Source of the DNA: Clostridia bacterium
GTDB lineage: Bacteria > Bacillota > Clostridia > Peptostreptococcales > Anaerovoracaceae
NCBI GenBank assembly: GCA_024403115.1
Contig: JAKSSL010000002.1
Coordinates: 17,110-81,109, forward strand
DNA: 64,000 nt
Direction of reading: 5' to 3'
Of the stretch, positions 9,270 to 17,247 are shown one piece after another; position 1 is the first letter of the stretch; each line of letters begins with the position of its first letter. The notes below the pieces were generated by a model. It did not search any database. It saw only the letters and a program-made list of their open reading frames with translations, and had not been told where the DNA came from. A program made the position numbers and the translations under genes.

Positions 9270-9904
9270 TATGCTTCCTCCTTAAATTTATCAATAACTT
9301 GCTGTACTGAATCATCAACCTTTTGATGTAAAGCATCAACAATTGAAATAACTTTCTTTACGCTTGTATCGATATCATCGTTAATGATCAAATAATCATA
9401 TTGAGAAATAAAATCTAATTCTTGGGCAGTTTTGGAAAGACGTTTTTCAATAGTTTCCATGTCATCTGTATTTCTGTTAATGAGACGTTTTCTCAGTTCA
9501 GCCATACTAGGTGGCAGTACAAAAATCAAAACAGCTTCTGGATATGCTTTTTTAACGTTTAAAGCTCCCTGAATATCAATATCTAAAACTATATCGATAC
9601 CTTGCTCCATTTTATCTATTAAAGCTTTTTTAGGTGTACCATAATAGTTGTCGTACACTTGAGCATATTCCAGCAAGCCATCATTTTCAATGGTTTCAAT
9701 AAAAGTTTCTTTGCTGACAAAATAGTAATGAGCGCCTTCAACTTCCCCTTTTCTAGGCTTTCTAGTAGTCATAGAAACGGAAAATTCTAGCCTGTGATCT
9801 TTCACATCATTAATGATTCTGCTGCAAATAGTACCTTTACCTGCTCCTGATGGGCCGGAGATTACTAAAAGCTTTCCTTTTGTACTTTGAAAATCTTCTT
9901 TCAT
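9269..9904 (-). CDS. gmk: Guanylate kinase
   Basis: The 211-residue enzyme transfers phosphate from ATP to GMP, giving GDP for nucleotide pools. The P-loop GPSGAGKGT lies near the N-terminus, preceded by GKLLVIS. The GMP-binding segment SMTTRKPRKGEVEGAHYYF and the lid region RLINRNTDDMETIEKRL are intact, and length is normal. It has its own promoter just after yicC and is followed by rpoZ with a 1-nt overlap. Confidence 0.96.
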   Translation of the reverse strand: MKEDFQSTKGKLLVISGPSGAGKGTICSRIINDVKDHRLEFSVSMTTRKPRKGEVEGAHYYFVSKETFIETIENDGLLEYAQVYDNYYGTPKKALIDKMEQGIDIVLDIDIQGALNVKKAYPEAVLIFVLPPSMAELRKRLINRNTDDMETIEKRLSKTAQELDFISQYDYLIINDDIDTSVKKVISIVDALHQKVDDSVQQVIDKFKEEA

Positions 9905-9936
9905 TTAACTGTCCTTTTCAATAAAACGTAACAATT

Positions 9937-9965
9937 ATTATACCACGGATTTACTTGATTTTCAA
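9937..9965 (-). promoter_or_regulatory. Sigma-A promoter of gmk-rpoZ
   Basis: TTGAAA (9960-9965), 17-bp spacer, TATAAT (9937-9942) on the minus strand. The -35 starts a few bases after the yicC stop, with no terminator between, so gmk can also be read from upstream. Confidence 0.85.
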
Positions 9966-9968
9966 GCA

Positions 9969-10853
9969 TTACTCAATGTTTTGAACTTGTTCTCTAATCT
10001 TTTCTATTTCGTACTTGATTTTAAGCATATTATTGGTAATATCCAAGTTGTTTGCCTTAGAACCAATAGTGTTAGCTTCTCTATTCATCTCTTGTACCAA
10101 GAAGTCCAGTTTTTTACCTTCACCGCCACTTCCACCTAGAATAATATCCTTTAATTGGACAAGGTGGCTGTTTAAACGTGTAATTTCCTCATCGATAGCA
10201 CATTTATCTGCAAAAACAGCAACTTCAGCCATAATTCTATCTTCTGGAATTTCAATTTCTCCATTTAAATATGAATTAATGCGTTCCATAAGCTTTTCCT
10301 TGTATAAAAGCGGAACCTGAGGAGCAAATTCTTCAATCTCATCTAAAATGGATTTAATAAGCTCTCCCTTTGCAAGCAAATCTTCCCCTAATTTTGCGCC
10401 TTCAACCTTACGCATTTCGTCATGCTTTTCTGCAGCGACTTTTGTAGCTTTAAGGATTGCTTCGCAAATCTCGTCTTCGTTATCCACATCGGGCATGGCT
10501 TTTAAAACCTCAGGCATTTGTGCTAATCTACCCAGACTTACATCTTCTTTCAAATCAAAGCATTCTTTCAGCTCAATTAAATTATCATAATATTCTTGAG
10601 CAAGGCCCTTGTTTAAGCTGATGTGAACATCGTTTTCGCTCAAGTTCTCGAAATTAACAAAAACGTCGATTTTACCACGCTTAGCTGTTTCTTTAATCAA
10701 ATTTTTGATCTTGTCTTCTGCAAAAGCATACTTTCTTGGTAATTTAACGTTTATGTCAGAATATCTGTGATTAACCGACTTTATTTCTACTACAATATTT
10801 CTCTTTTCGTCAGTATATTCTCCACGGCCAAAGCCTGTCATACTTTTAATCAT
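9969..10853 (-). CDS. yicC: YicC/YloC family endoribonuclease
   Basis: A 294-residue protein starting MIKSMTGFGRGEY, the hallmark of the YicC/YloC family; characterised members are endoribonucleases acting in RNA turnover. The C-terminal DUF1732 part shows EEITRLNSHL and GKKLDFLVQEMNREANT, also diagnostic. The frame extends 16 codons further upstream, but that extension runs into tRNA-Arg, so the ATG at 10853 is chosen. The yicC-gmk-rpoZ order is conserved in Firmicutes. It is probably cotranscribed with tRNA-Arg, whose CCA end lies 18 bp upstream. Confidence 0.93.
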   Translation of the reverse strand: MIKSMTGFGRGEYTDEKRNIVVEIKSVNHRYSDINVKLPRKYAFAEDKIKNLIKETAKRGKIDVFVNFENLSENDVHISLNKGLAQEYYDNLIELKECFDLKEDVSLGRLAQMPEVLKAMPDVDNEDEICEAILKATKVAAEKHDEMRKVEGAKLGEDLLAKGELIKSILDEIEEFAPQVPLLYKEKLMERINSYLNGEIEIPEDRIMAEVAVFADKCAIDEEITRLNSHLVQLKDIILGGSGGEGKKLDFLVQEMNREANTIGSKANNLDITNNMLKIKYEIEKIREQVQNIE

Positions 10854-10871
10854 ATTAAACCTCCAGTCATA

Positions 10872-10946
10872 TGGTGTCCCGCAAGAGAATCGAACTCTCA
10901 TCGACGCATTCGGAGAGCGTTACTCTATCCATTGAGCTAACGGGAC
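10872..10946 (-). tRNA. tRNA-Arg (CCG)
   Basis: The acceptor is GTCCCGT paired with GCGGGAC, discriminator A and encoded CCA. The anticodon loop is CTCCGAA, anticodon CCG, reading only CGG. The 31-39 position is T-T. It lies directly upstream of yicC on the same strand, so its transcript probably continues into yicC. Confidence 0.92.
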
Positions 10947-10957
10947 CTACAGTAAGA

Positions 10958-10986
10958 ATTATACCATAAATCTCGCCTTTTTCCAA
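10958..10986 (-). promoter_or_regulatory. Promoter of tRNA-Arg and yicC
   Basis: TTGGAA (10981-10986), 17-bp spacer, TATAAT (10958-10963) on the minus strand, 11 bp before the tRNA. Confidence 0.75.
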
Positions 10987-10989
10987 ACT

Positions 10990-11634
10990 CTACTTGGTCT
11001 TAATTGCCCTTGTATCGCTCCACTGACCAAATATCTTTTCACCGCAGGAAACTTTATATGCTCTTACCCTGAAATAATACTTTTTATTCTTTTGCAAATT
11101 GGTGAAATCCTTGTGATTTAGTCTAATGTTTATGGATTTTTTGTTTTTAAAATCATCATTCCTGGAATATTGAACTTGATAGCCTGTTGCTTTCTTATCT
11201 TGGCTGGTTTTTATTGTCAGCTTATGATCTTTCGGGTAATATTTCAAAGAAAGTATATCAATTCTACGCGGTTTTGAAATCACTTTGACTTCCTTGTAGG
11301 CACTATTGTATTTCCATGTGGATTCTGCAGTGATTTTCAGCTGAGAAATACCTTCATTTTTCAAATATAAATAATTATTGCTAATCTTTCCTATGCTTGA
11401 ATTACTAAGGCTGTAAGATAATTTACCTTCAGCTTTTATTGGTAATTCATGAGCTGATTCGTCATAAACGAAACTCATGTCTTCAGCCTCTATTTCCTGG
11501 TCAATTTTCGGCCCAAAATATGACAAAATATCAATTCCATTGCCATTAAAATAGTATCTTTCCACAATAACTCCTAGGACAAAACAGATTATTAACAGAT
11601 AGACAGTGTATTTAATCATCTTTTTCTTACTCAT
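10990..11634 (-). CDS. Membrane-anchored protein with Ig-like and fibronectin type III domains
   Basis: A 214-residue protein of unknown specific role. A single N-terminal membrane segment (residues ~8-26, after MSKKKMIKY) anchors it with the bulk outside. Residues ~50-120 look Ig/BIG-like (GKLSYSLSNSSIGKI, GISQLKITAES). Residues ~122-214 form a fibronectin type III-like domain (ATGYQVQYSRNDDF, KKYYFRVRAYK, GQWSDTRAIKT), common in clostridial surface proteins with MBG repeats such as the giant protein here. It is monocistronic and has its own promoter with a shared 20-bp motif upstream. No enzyme motif is visible. Confidence 0.75.
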   Translation of the reverse strand: MSKKKMIKYTVYLLIICFVLGVIVERYYFNGNGIDILSYFGPKIDQEIEAEDMSFVYDESAHELPIKAEGKLSYSLSNSSIGKISNNYLYLKNEGISQLKITAESTWKYNSAYKEVKVISKPRRIDILSLKYYPKDHKLTIKTSQDKKATGYQVQYSRNDDFKNKKSINIRLNHKDFTNLQKNKKYYFRVRAYKVSCGEKIFGQWSDTRAIKTK

Positions 11635-11656
11635 AACACTATTTAATTCCTTCCCC

Positions 11657-11685
11657 TTGTATTAATTTATTATTTGTGGTATTAT
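11657..11685 (+). promoter_or_regulatory. Putative promoter of tRNA-Glu
   Basis: TTGTAT (11657-11662), 17-bp spacer, TATTAT (11680-11685) on the plus strand, about 55 bp before the tRNA. It overlaps the -10 of the opposing FN3-protein promoter. Confidence 0.55.
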
Positions 11686-11686
11686 A
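11681..11686 (-). promoter_or_regulatory. -10 box of the FN3-protein gene
   Basis: TATAAT on the minus strand about 47 bp before the FN3-protein start. The -35 match 17 bp away is poor, which would fit a promoter needing an activator at the 20-bp motif (11714-11733) further upstream. Confidence 0.55.
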
Positions 11687-11713
11687 TACAAGCCTTTGAA
11701 AGAAGTAAATACA

Positions 11714-11733
11714 GTGTCACAAATTGTGAACAA
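11714..11733. promoter_or_regulatory. 20-bp near-palindromic operator candidate, copy 1
   Basis: The minus strand reads TTGTTCACAATTTGTGACAC, with perfect core arms TCACAA-T-TTGTGA. The identical 20-mer is found at 26329-26348. Here it lies 27 bp upstream of the -10 of the FN3 gene and 8 bp before tRNA-Glu on the other strand. The regulator is unknown. Confidence 0.65.
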
Positions 11734-11741
11734 GAATTTAA

Positions 11742-11816
11742 GGCCCTATGGTCAAGCGGTTAAGACGTCACCCTCTCACGGTGAAATCTCGGGTTCGATT
11801 CCCGGTAGGGTCACCA
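11742..11816 (+). tRNA. tRNA-Glu (CTC)
   Basis: GGCCCTA pairs with TAGGGTC; discriminator A and CCA are encoded. The anticodon stem TCACC/GGTGA closes loop CTCTCAC, anticodon CTC, reading GAG. It stands alone on the plus strand with its own terminator. A TTC tRNA elsewhere must read GAA. Confidence 0.95.
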
Positions 11817-11849
11817 AAAAATAGCATCTAAATGATGCTATTTTTTTTA
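11817..11849. terminator. Bidirectional terminator between tRNA-Glu and the acetyltransferase gene
   Basis: ATAGCATC (11821-11828) and GATGCTAT (11834-11841) form a perfect stem with a 5-nt loop, flanked by A-run and T-run. It serves tRNA-Glu on the plus strand and the acetyltransferase on the minus strand; the latter's stop codon lies in the T/A tract. Confidence 0.9.
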
Positions 11850-13139
11850 ATAATCTGTATTAGTAAATGGTTTTTGACTAACGTGGAACAAAGCGTCCAT
11901 AATATCTTCATCTCCGTTAGTTTCAAGAACTCCCAGTCTTGCTAAAGCCCCGAAATCACAGGATCCCATCAATAAAGCGGAAATGTCTGATAAATTACCT
12001 TTTACGTATTCATCAGCAGCATCGCATGGGTACCAGTGACCATTCTTAAACTCTACAGCCTGTTCAAATTCTCTGTGTTTAAATTCATCATATATCACGA
12101 ACTTTAGCTTTCTGTCGTGAGTTAAGAACTTTCTGTGCTCTGTTCCTTGTACAAAAGCTTTTAAATCGCTTATCTTATACATTGTTCCTACAGCTTGTAG
12201 GTTAGTTTCCATAAAGCCGAAATCGATATATCCCCTGTTAGTACTTTGACAGTTAGGAAATACATAGGTAAAATCAGCTTCACCTGAACGAATTACAAGC
12301 CTTTGAGCCAGATCAGCTTGAGCCTGCAAGCCTCCCAAAAGCTCTGCAAGGACTTCCTTGTCGCTATATACAAGCTCTTTAACGTTCATGTAATTAATTG
12401 TATAGTTTTCGTCACTATCAGCTTCAAAATCAAAGGCAACATATCCCTTCATTTGGCCATTCTCATCATAATATCCAAAGCGTCTAGTGTCGCTGTCGCC
12501 ATCAATATCTCTTAGCTCGTCTTCAAATTTGTAAACCATACCGTGATATGAGTGTACATAGTCCTTATAGCATTGAATCAAAGCATCATATTCCTTGTGA
12601 ATATCAACAAATCTCAAATGGGAATAATCGTGTTTAGGAAGTGATGCTGTATCTAAAGTGTACTCATTTATCTTAGTTCCATAACCGTAACCCATTGATT
12701 TATAGAAATCTATTCTAAAAGGTAAAAGCATATTTAATATGGCACCGCTAGCTTTAGCATAATACTCTGAAAACTCGATCATATTCTTTGCAGCACCCTT
12801 TTTCTTGTGCAAAGGATGTACTGCCAAAGCCATAACACCAACAGATTTTCTCATTTCACCAAACAAATTAATGTCAAAATCTATAAGCTTCATTGTGGCA
12901 ATAATCTTACCTTCTTCATATAGGCCATAGAAATTAATACCCTTGTCATTTCTCATTGAATTGATAATTCTAGGACCATATTTTTCTCTGCCATCGTCCC
13001 CTTGAGATTTTCCTTGAGGATAAGCGTTCAAATAGCAGTCTAAATAAGCATCAAGATCTGATTCTGGTACTGCTTTTACCACTCTCTTTTGACCTTGAGG
13101 TCCTACAAATTCCTTGAAAATTTTACTATTCTCGTTCAT
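11847..13139 (-). CDS. Eis-type GNAT N-acetyltransferase
   Basis: A 430-residue protein with the layout of the Eis family: an N-terminal GNAT domain, a second degenerate GNAT-like domain and a C-terminal sterol-carrier-like part. The acetyl-CoA site is visible as VMALAVHPLHKKKGAAKNMI, followed by PFRIDFYKSMGYGYG, the usual beta4-beta5 region. Family members acetylate amines such as aminoglycosides or lysines; the substrate here cannot be told. sfsA lies 11 bp upstream and is probably in the same transcript. Confidence 0.8.
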   Translation of the reverse strand: MNENSKIFKEFVGPQGQKRVVKAVPESDLDAYLDCYLNAYPQGKSQGDDGREKYGPRIINSMRNDKGINFYGLYEEGKIIATMKLIDFDINLFGEMRKSVGVMALAVHPLHKKKGAAKNMIEFSEYYAKASGAILNMLLPFRIDFYKSMGYGYGTKINEYTLDTASLPKHDYSHLRFVDIHKEYDALIQCYKDYVHSYHGMVYKFEDELRDIDGDSDTRRFGYYDENGQMKGYVAFDFEADSDENYTINYMNVKELVYSDKEVLAELLGGLQAQADLAQRLVIRSGEADFTYVFPNCQSTNRGYIDFGFMETNLQAVGTMYKISDLKAFVQGTEHRKFLTHDRKLKFVIYDEFKHREFEQAVEFKNGHWYPCDAADEYVKGNLSDISALLMGSCDFGALARLGVLETNGDEDIMDALFHVSQKPFTNTDY

Positions 13140-13150
13140 GATTAACTCCT

Positions 13151-13858
13151 TTAGTAATCTAAATCTATGTTAATTTTATCAAAAATCTCTAAAGAATCAA
13201 TATCTACTTTACAATTATATGCGTATATTTCAACGCCTTTTGCTTTTGCCTCTTTTAAAGCTAAGCCAAACTCACTTTGAGTATCATAATTAGGCCCAAA
13301 CAAGCTGGCCTCCTCCATTTGAATTACAAAAATAATGGCAGCCTCATAGCCCTCCTCTTTTGCTTGACAGAGTTCCTTAATGTGTTTAAGACCCCTTAGC
13401 GTAGGAGCATCTGGGAAACGGCACAATCCGTCTTCTTCCAAGGTAACTCCCTTTACTTCCACAAAAGCTTTCTTCCCATATATATCTTCCAAATATAAGT
13501 CAAAGCGAGAATCCTTGTATGTTTTCTCAGGCTTAATACATGTTAGTTCATCCATATTGGAAAGTGAGATTCTTTTATCAGTAAAAGCCTCATATACCAC
13601 CTTATTAGGAGCTTGGGAGTCCATATTGATAAGCTTGCCAGCTTTTTCTACAGCCACCAAAGAATATCTCATCTTACGATTACCCATTCTCCCATTAAAA
13701 TCCTCAAGGTAAACCTTGCACTTAGGCACCAACAGTTCTTTACAGCGCCCAGTGTTTTTCACATGAACCTTTTCCTCTTTGCCGTCCACAATAACTTGGG
13801 CCACAAATCTATTAGGCCTTGAAACAAATTGTCCACATACTATTTTTTCGTATTTCAT
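13151..13858 (-). CDS. sfsA: SfsA family protein
   Basis: The 235-residue length is typical. The N-terminus (RPNRFVAQVIVDGKEEKVHVKNTGR) forms the OB-like nucleic-acid-binding part. The C-terminal restriction-endonuclease-like core shows SRFDLYLE and FVEVKGVTLEEDGLCRFPDAPT, including the conserved E-V-K of nuclease folds. E. coli SfsA was linked to maltose gene expression and DNA binding; the physiological role remains unclear. Its start overlaps the ygiQ stop by 4 nt, so the two are translationally coupled. Confidence 0.93.
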   Translation of the reverse strand: MKYEKIVCGQFVSRPNRFVAQVIVDGKEEKVHVKNTGRCKELLVPKCKVYLEDFNGRMGNRKMRYSLVAVEKAGKLINMDSQAPNKVVYEAFTDKRISLSNMDELTCIKPEKTYKDSRFDLYLEDIYGKKAFVEVKGVTLEEDGLCRFPDAPTLRGLKHIKELCQAKEEGYEAAIIFVIQMEEASLFGPNYDTQSEFGLALKEAKAKGVEIYAYNCKVDIDSLEIFDKINIDLDY

Positions 13859-15651
13859 CTCTTATTTCCAAGTAGCACAGGTATTAAATCTTCACGACCC
13901 GCTTTTTTCAAAGCTTTTATAACATATTTGCGATTTTCTGCTTTATTAAAATGTATCAAAGCTCTCTGCATACGCTTTTCTTCCATGTCCTTGGCAACGT
14001 AAACCTTCTTGCCAGTATAAGGATCTATTTCTGTGTAGAACATACAAGTTGAAAGTGTTCCAGGCGTAGGATAAAAGTCTTGAACCTGATCTGGAACGAA
14101 GCCGTAATTCTTTAAGAATAAAGCTAATTCAATTGCATCATCCAAAGTTGAGCCTGGATGTGAAGATATTAAATAAGGTATTAAATACTGCTTTTTAGCC
14201 TGTTTTTTGTTCTCACGGAAGTATTTATCACTAAAGCTTAAAAAGCTGTCTACGGCTGGTTTTCTCATGTAATATAGCACATTCTCCGACACGTGTTCTG
14301 GAGCCACCTTCAAAGTTCCGCTAACATGATTTCCCACCAATTCTTTAATAAATAAATCGCAGTTTTTGTCGGCTAATAGATAATCATATCTAATACCTGA
14401 ACGAATAAATACTTTTTTGACCTTAGGTAAAGCTCTAACTGCTTTAAGAATATCCAAGTATTCCAAATGATCCACATCCATGTTCTTGCAAACTGTAGGA
14501 TATAGACAGTCTTTTCCCTTACAAACTCCAGCTTTAAGTTGTTTCTTGCAAGCTGGGCCTCTGAAATTGGCAGTTGGCCCACCTATGTCGTGAATATAGC
14601 CTTTAAAATCAGGCAATTTAGTAAGCTTTTCAGCTTCATGTACTATGGAGTGCTTGCTTCGGCCTCTAACCTGTCTGCCTTGGTGATAAGTTAAAGCGCA
14701 GAAAGTGCATCCACCAAAACATCCACGGCTGGATACTATGCTAAATTTAACCTCATCAAAAGCAGGAATTCCACCTAAAGCATCGTAGCTTGGATGCCAA
14801 TTATTCTCATAAGGTAATTGGTAAACCTCATCTAATTCCTGTGAATTCAAAGGCTCTTGAGGTGGATTTTGAACCACATATACTGTATCAGTATATTTTT
14901 CCACCAATTGTTTACCGTTTATATAATCGTTGTTTTCGTTTTGTATTTTAAAGCTATGCGCATAAGCTTCTTTGGAGCTTTGTATATCTTCGAAGCTAGG
15001 CAATATAATAGCATCATCAAGAAAACCATCCTTAGCTCGAAAGACAGTACCATTTACCCATGTAATATCCTTTGCATTTAAACCTTGGTTTAAAGCATCG
15101 ACTATTTCTAATATGGCTCTTTCACCCATACCATAAATCAACAAATCAGCCTTAGAATCTAGCAATATGCTTCTTCTAATCTTGTTAGACCAGTAATCGT
15201 AATGGGCAAAGCGTCTTAAACTAGCTTCAAGTCCCCCTATTATAACTGGCACATCTTTGTAGGCTTCTTTTGCTTTATTAGTATAAACAATTACAGCCCT
15301 ATCCGGTCTGCCAGGATCCAGCTTAGGATTCTCACGGGCTGCTTTTGGCGCATAATCATCGAATTTTCTCTTATGTTTAAAAACGGAATAATTATTTACC
15401 ATGGAATCCACAACGCCACTGTTGATTAAAAAGCCAAGTCTAGGCTTTCCAAAACGCCTAAAATCCTCAACATTTGTGTAGTCAGGGCGTGGTAAAATAC
15501 CCACCTTGTAGCCAGCTTTTTCCAAAAAGCGGGAAATAATCGCTGTACCAAAGGAGTGATGATCCACATAAGCATCACCGGTAACAAGGACAAAGTCCAC
15601 CTGTTCCCAGCCTCTATTGTTCATTTCTTCTCTATTTATTGGTAAAAACAT
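13855..15651 (-). CDS. ygiQ: YgiQ family radical SAM protein
   Basis: This 598-residue protein starts with the typical segment WEQVDFVLVTGDAYVDHHSFG, a cobalamin-binding-like N-terminal domain. The radical SAM cluster motif lies near residue 312 (SRGCFGGCTFCAL). A Cys-rich stretch (CKKQLKAGVCKGKDCLYPTVC) and the C-terminal YPTPGTLSTCMFYT are conserved in the family. The reaction is unknown; members are oxygen-sensitive Fe-S enzymes. It is first of the ygiQ-sfsA-acetyltransferase group. Confidence 0.93.
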   Translation of the reverse strand: MFLPINREEMNNRGWEQVDFVLVTGDAYVDHHSFGTAIISRFLEKAGYKVGILPRPDYTNVEDFRRFGKPRLGFLINSGVVDSMVNNYSVFKHKRKFDDYAPKAARENPKLDPGRPDRAVIVYTNKAKEAYKDVPVIIGGLEASLRRFAHYDYWSNKIRRSILLDSKADLLIYGMGERAILEIVDALNQGLNAKDITWVNGTVFRAKDGFLDDAIILPSFEDIQSSKEAYAHSFKIQNENNDYINGKQLVEKYTDTVYVVQNPPQEPLNSQELDEVYQLPYENNWHPSYDALGGIPAFDEVKFSIVSSRGCFGGCTFCALTYHQGRQVRGRSKHSIVHEAEKLTKLPDFKGYIHDIGGPTANFRGPACKKQLKAGVCKGKDCLYPTVCKNMDVDHLEYLDILKAVRALPKVKKVFIRSGIRYDYLLADKNCDLFIKELVGNHVSGTLKVAPEHVSENVLYYMRKPAVDSFLSFSDKYFRENKKQAKKQYLIPYLISSHPGSTLDDAIELALFLKNYGFVPDQVQDFYPTPGTLSTCMFYTEIDPYTGKKVYVAKDMEEKRMQRALIHFNKAENRKYVIKALKKAGREDLIPVLLGNKR

Positions 15652-15692
15652 AATAATATTTTACTAGAATATGGATAAATTTACAAATTAAA

Positions 15693-15726
15693 AATAAAAA
15701 AACAAACCCCAATAATGAGGTTTGTT
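15693..15726 (-). terminator. Terminator after the P-loop gene
   Basis: AACAAACC (15701-15708) pairs with GGTTTGTT (15719-15726); on the minus strand the hairpin is followed by a long T-rich run. It ends the single-gene transcript of the P-loop protein. Confidence 0.85.
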
Positions 15727-15734
15727 ATTTACAA

Positions 15735-16160
15735 TTATTGATTAATGATTGTGCACTTTGAGAAGTCTACTCCAACCATTTCTTCCTTGTCTGCACTTAA
15801 GCTAACAACGAAGTCCATTCCATAGTTCTTGGAAATATCATCTAATCTATCAATATATTCAGGAAGATCTGACAAAGCAAAGTCTGCATGCTTTAAGATG
15901 CTGTCAATATAGATAGTTTCAATGTCATGGTCAGCTGAGATGATTCCATATAAGAAACCAATGTATTCATCGCTGTTTGTTACGTGTTCGTAATCTTCCA
16001 TGCAGATAACTCTAATTCTATATTTCAAGCTGTACATTAATCTTTGGTCCTTAGTAATGAATACGATGCTGCCCTTTGCGTTTTCAACGTTTTCATTAGC
16101 TAATTCAGTGATTTGTTTTGTCTTTCCTGAACCCTTATGTCCAACTAAAATTTTTACCAT
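15735..16160 (-). CDS. Small P-loop ATP-binding protein of unknown function
   Basis: The 141-residue protein begins MVKILVGHKGSGKTKQ, with a Walker A motif at residues 7-14. A hydrophobic strand ending in IETIYID near residue 105 could be a Walker B-like element. Similar short proteins in clostridia have been labelled PilT-like or ATPases, but no pilus genes are nearby. An AGGAGG ribosome binding site and its own promoter precede it, and a terminator follows, so it is monocistronic. Function is not assigned. Confidence 0.7.
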   Translation of the reverse strand: MVKILVGHKGSGKTKQITELANENVENAKGSIVFITKDQRLMYSLKYRIRVICMEDYEHVTNSDEYIGFLYGIISADHDIETIYIDSILKHADFALSDLPEYIDRLDDISKNYGMDFVVSLSADKEEMVGVDFSKCTIINQ

Positions 16161-16193
16161 TTTTTGTGTTCCTCCTGGATAAATATTTTAATT

Positions 16194-16222
16194 ATTATAC
16201 AATAATAAATAGGCTATTTCAA
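16194..16222 (-). promoter_or_regulatory. Sigma-A promoter of the P-loop gene
   Basis: TTGAAA (16217-16222), 17-bp spacer, TATAAT (16194-16199) on the minus strand. The -35 coincides with the loop of the hairpin at the end of rlmN. Confidence 0.8.
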
Positions 16223-16231
16223 GCCTATTTA
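16206..16231 (-). terminator. Hairpin at the end of rlmN
   Basis: TAAATAGGCT (16206-16215) pairs perfectly with AGCCTATTTA (16222-16231) around a 6-nt loop. The hairpin includes the rlmN stop codon. The following T-tract is short (TTTATTATTG), so it may be a leaky terminator. Confidence 0.6.
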
Positions 16232-17247
16232 TTGATTTGTTTTAATCTTAATTGACCGCATGCGCCATCAATATCATCGCCTAATTCTCTTCTTAGGGTG
16301 CATTGAATATGTCTATCAGTTAAAAACGACATAAATTCTTTGGCTCTTCCACGATTTACGGTCTTAAGCCCTGTTTCATCAACTTCATTTAATGGAATTA
16401 GATTTACATGACAGTTTAAACCAAACAATTTGCTCGCAAGCAATTTGGCATCCTCATCGCTGTCATTAATTCCTGAGCAAAGTGTATATTCAAAGCTAAT
16501 TCTTCGTCCTGTTGTATCAACATAGTCCTTGCAGGCCTGTAAAAGCTCATCAACACCATATTTAAAGTTAACAGGCATCATTTGAGATCTTATCTTATCG
16601 TCTGCACTGTGAAGGGATATTGCCAAATTGACCTGAGGCAAATCCTTTGAAAACCTTTTAATATACGGAACTAGGCCACATGTTGAAACTGTAATGTTTC
16701 TCATGCTCAAATTAAATCCATCCTTTGAATTAATTAGCCTGCAAAAGCGTACAAGCTCCTCATAATTATCAAAAGGTTCGCCGGTTCCCATAATAACTAT
16801 ATGGTTAATCTTTGAATTTGTGGCACGTTCTGCTGCCAAAACTTGTGCCATCATCTCACCTGAGCTTAAATTTCTTACCAAGCCGTTTAAAGTGGATGCG
16901 CAAAATGAACATGACATCCTGCACCCCGCTTGACTTGAGATGCAAAGGCTATTGCCATACTTGTATTTCATGTATACGGCTTCTATTGCGATACCATCAA
17001 AGCCAAATAGAAACTTTTCTGTTCCATCAAGTTTTGAAATTTGATGAGCTAAAATATCTGGATACTTTAGCTCATACATATTTTTCAAGTCTTCTCTCAT
17101 ATCCTTTGGTAGATTGCTCATATCATCAAAGGAAAATGCACGATTTTGCAAATCGCCATAAAGCCATTTATACACCTGTTTTGCTCTAAACTTAGGTTGC
17201 AAAACATCTTCTAATTCTTCAATTGTATAATCAAAGATATTTAACAT
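16225..17247 (-). CDS. rlmN: Dual-specificity 23S rRNA/tRNA adenine-C2 methyltransferase RlmN
   Basis: The 340-residue radical SAM enzyme methylates C2 of A2503 in 23S rRNA and of A37 in some tRNAs. The cluster motif CRMSCSFC gives ligands C109, C113 and C116. The methyl-carrying cysteine near the C-terminus is C330 in DGACGQL. GTGEPFDNYE and the N-terminal FRAKQVYKWLY are family signatures. It begins right after the ileS stop with no gap, so the two form one transcript controlled by the ileS T-box. Confidence 0.95.
   Translation of the reverse strand: MLNIFDYTIEELEDVLQPKFRAKQVYKWLYGDLQNRAFSFDDMSNLPKDMREDLKNMYELKYPDILAHQISKLDGTEKFLFGFDGIAIEAVYMKYKYGNSLCISSQAGCRMSCSFCASTLNGLVRNLSSGEMMAQVLAAERATNSKINHIVIMGTGEPFDNYEELVRFCRLINSKDGFNLSMRNITVSTCGLVPYIKRFSKDLPQVNLAISLHSADDKIRSQMMPVNFKYGVDELLQACKDYVDTTGRRISFEYTLCSGINDSDEDAKLLASKLFGLNCHVNLIPLNEVDETGLKTVNRGRAKEFMSFLTDRHIQCTLRRELGDDIDGACGQLRLKQINK

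Noticed and set aside
10854..10901. 16-codon N-terminal extension of YicC
   Set aside because: It overlaps tRNA-Arg, and family proteins begin at MIKSMTGFGRG.
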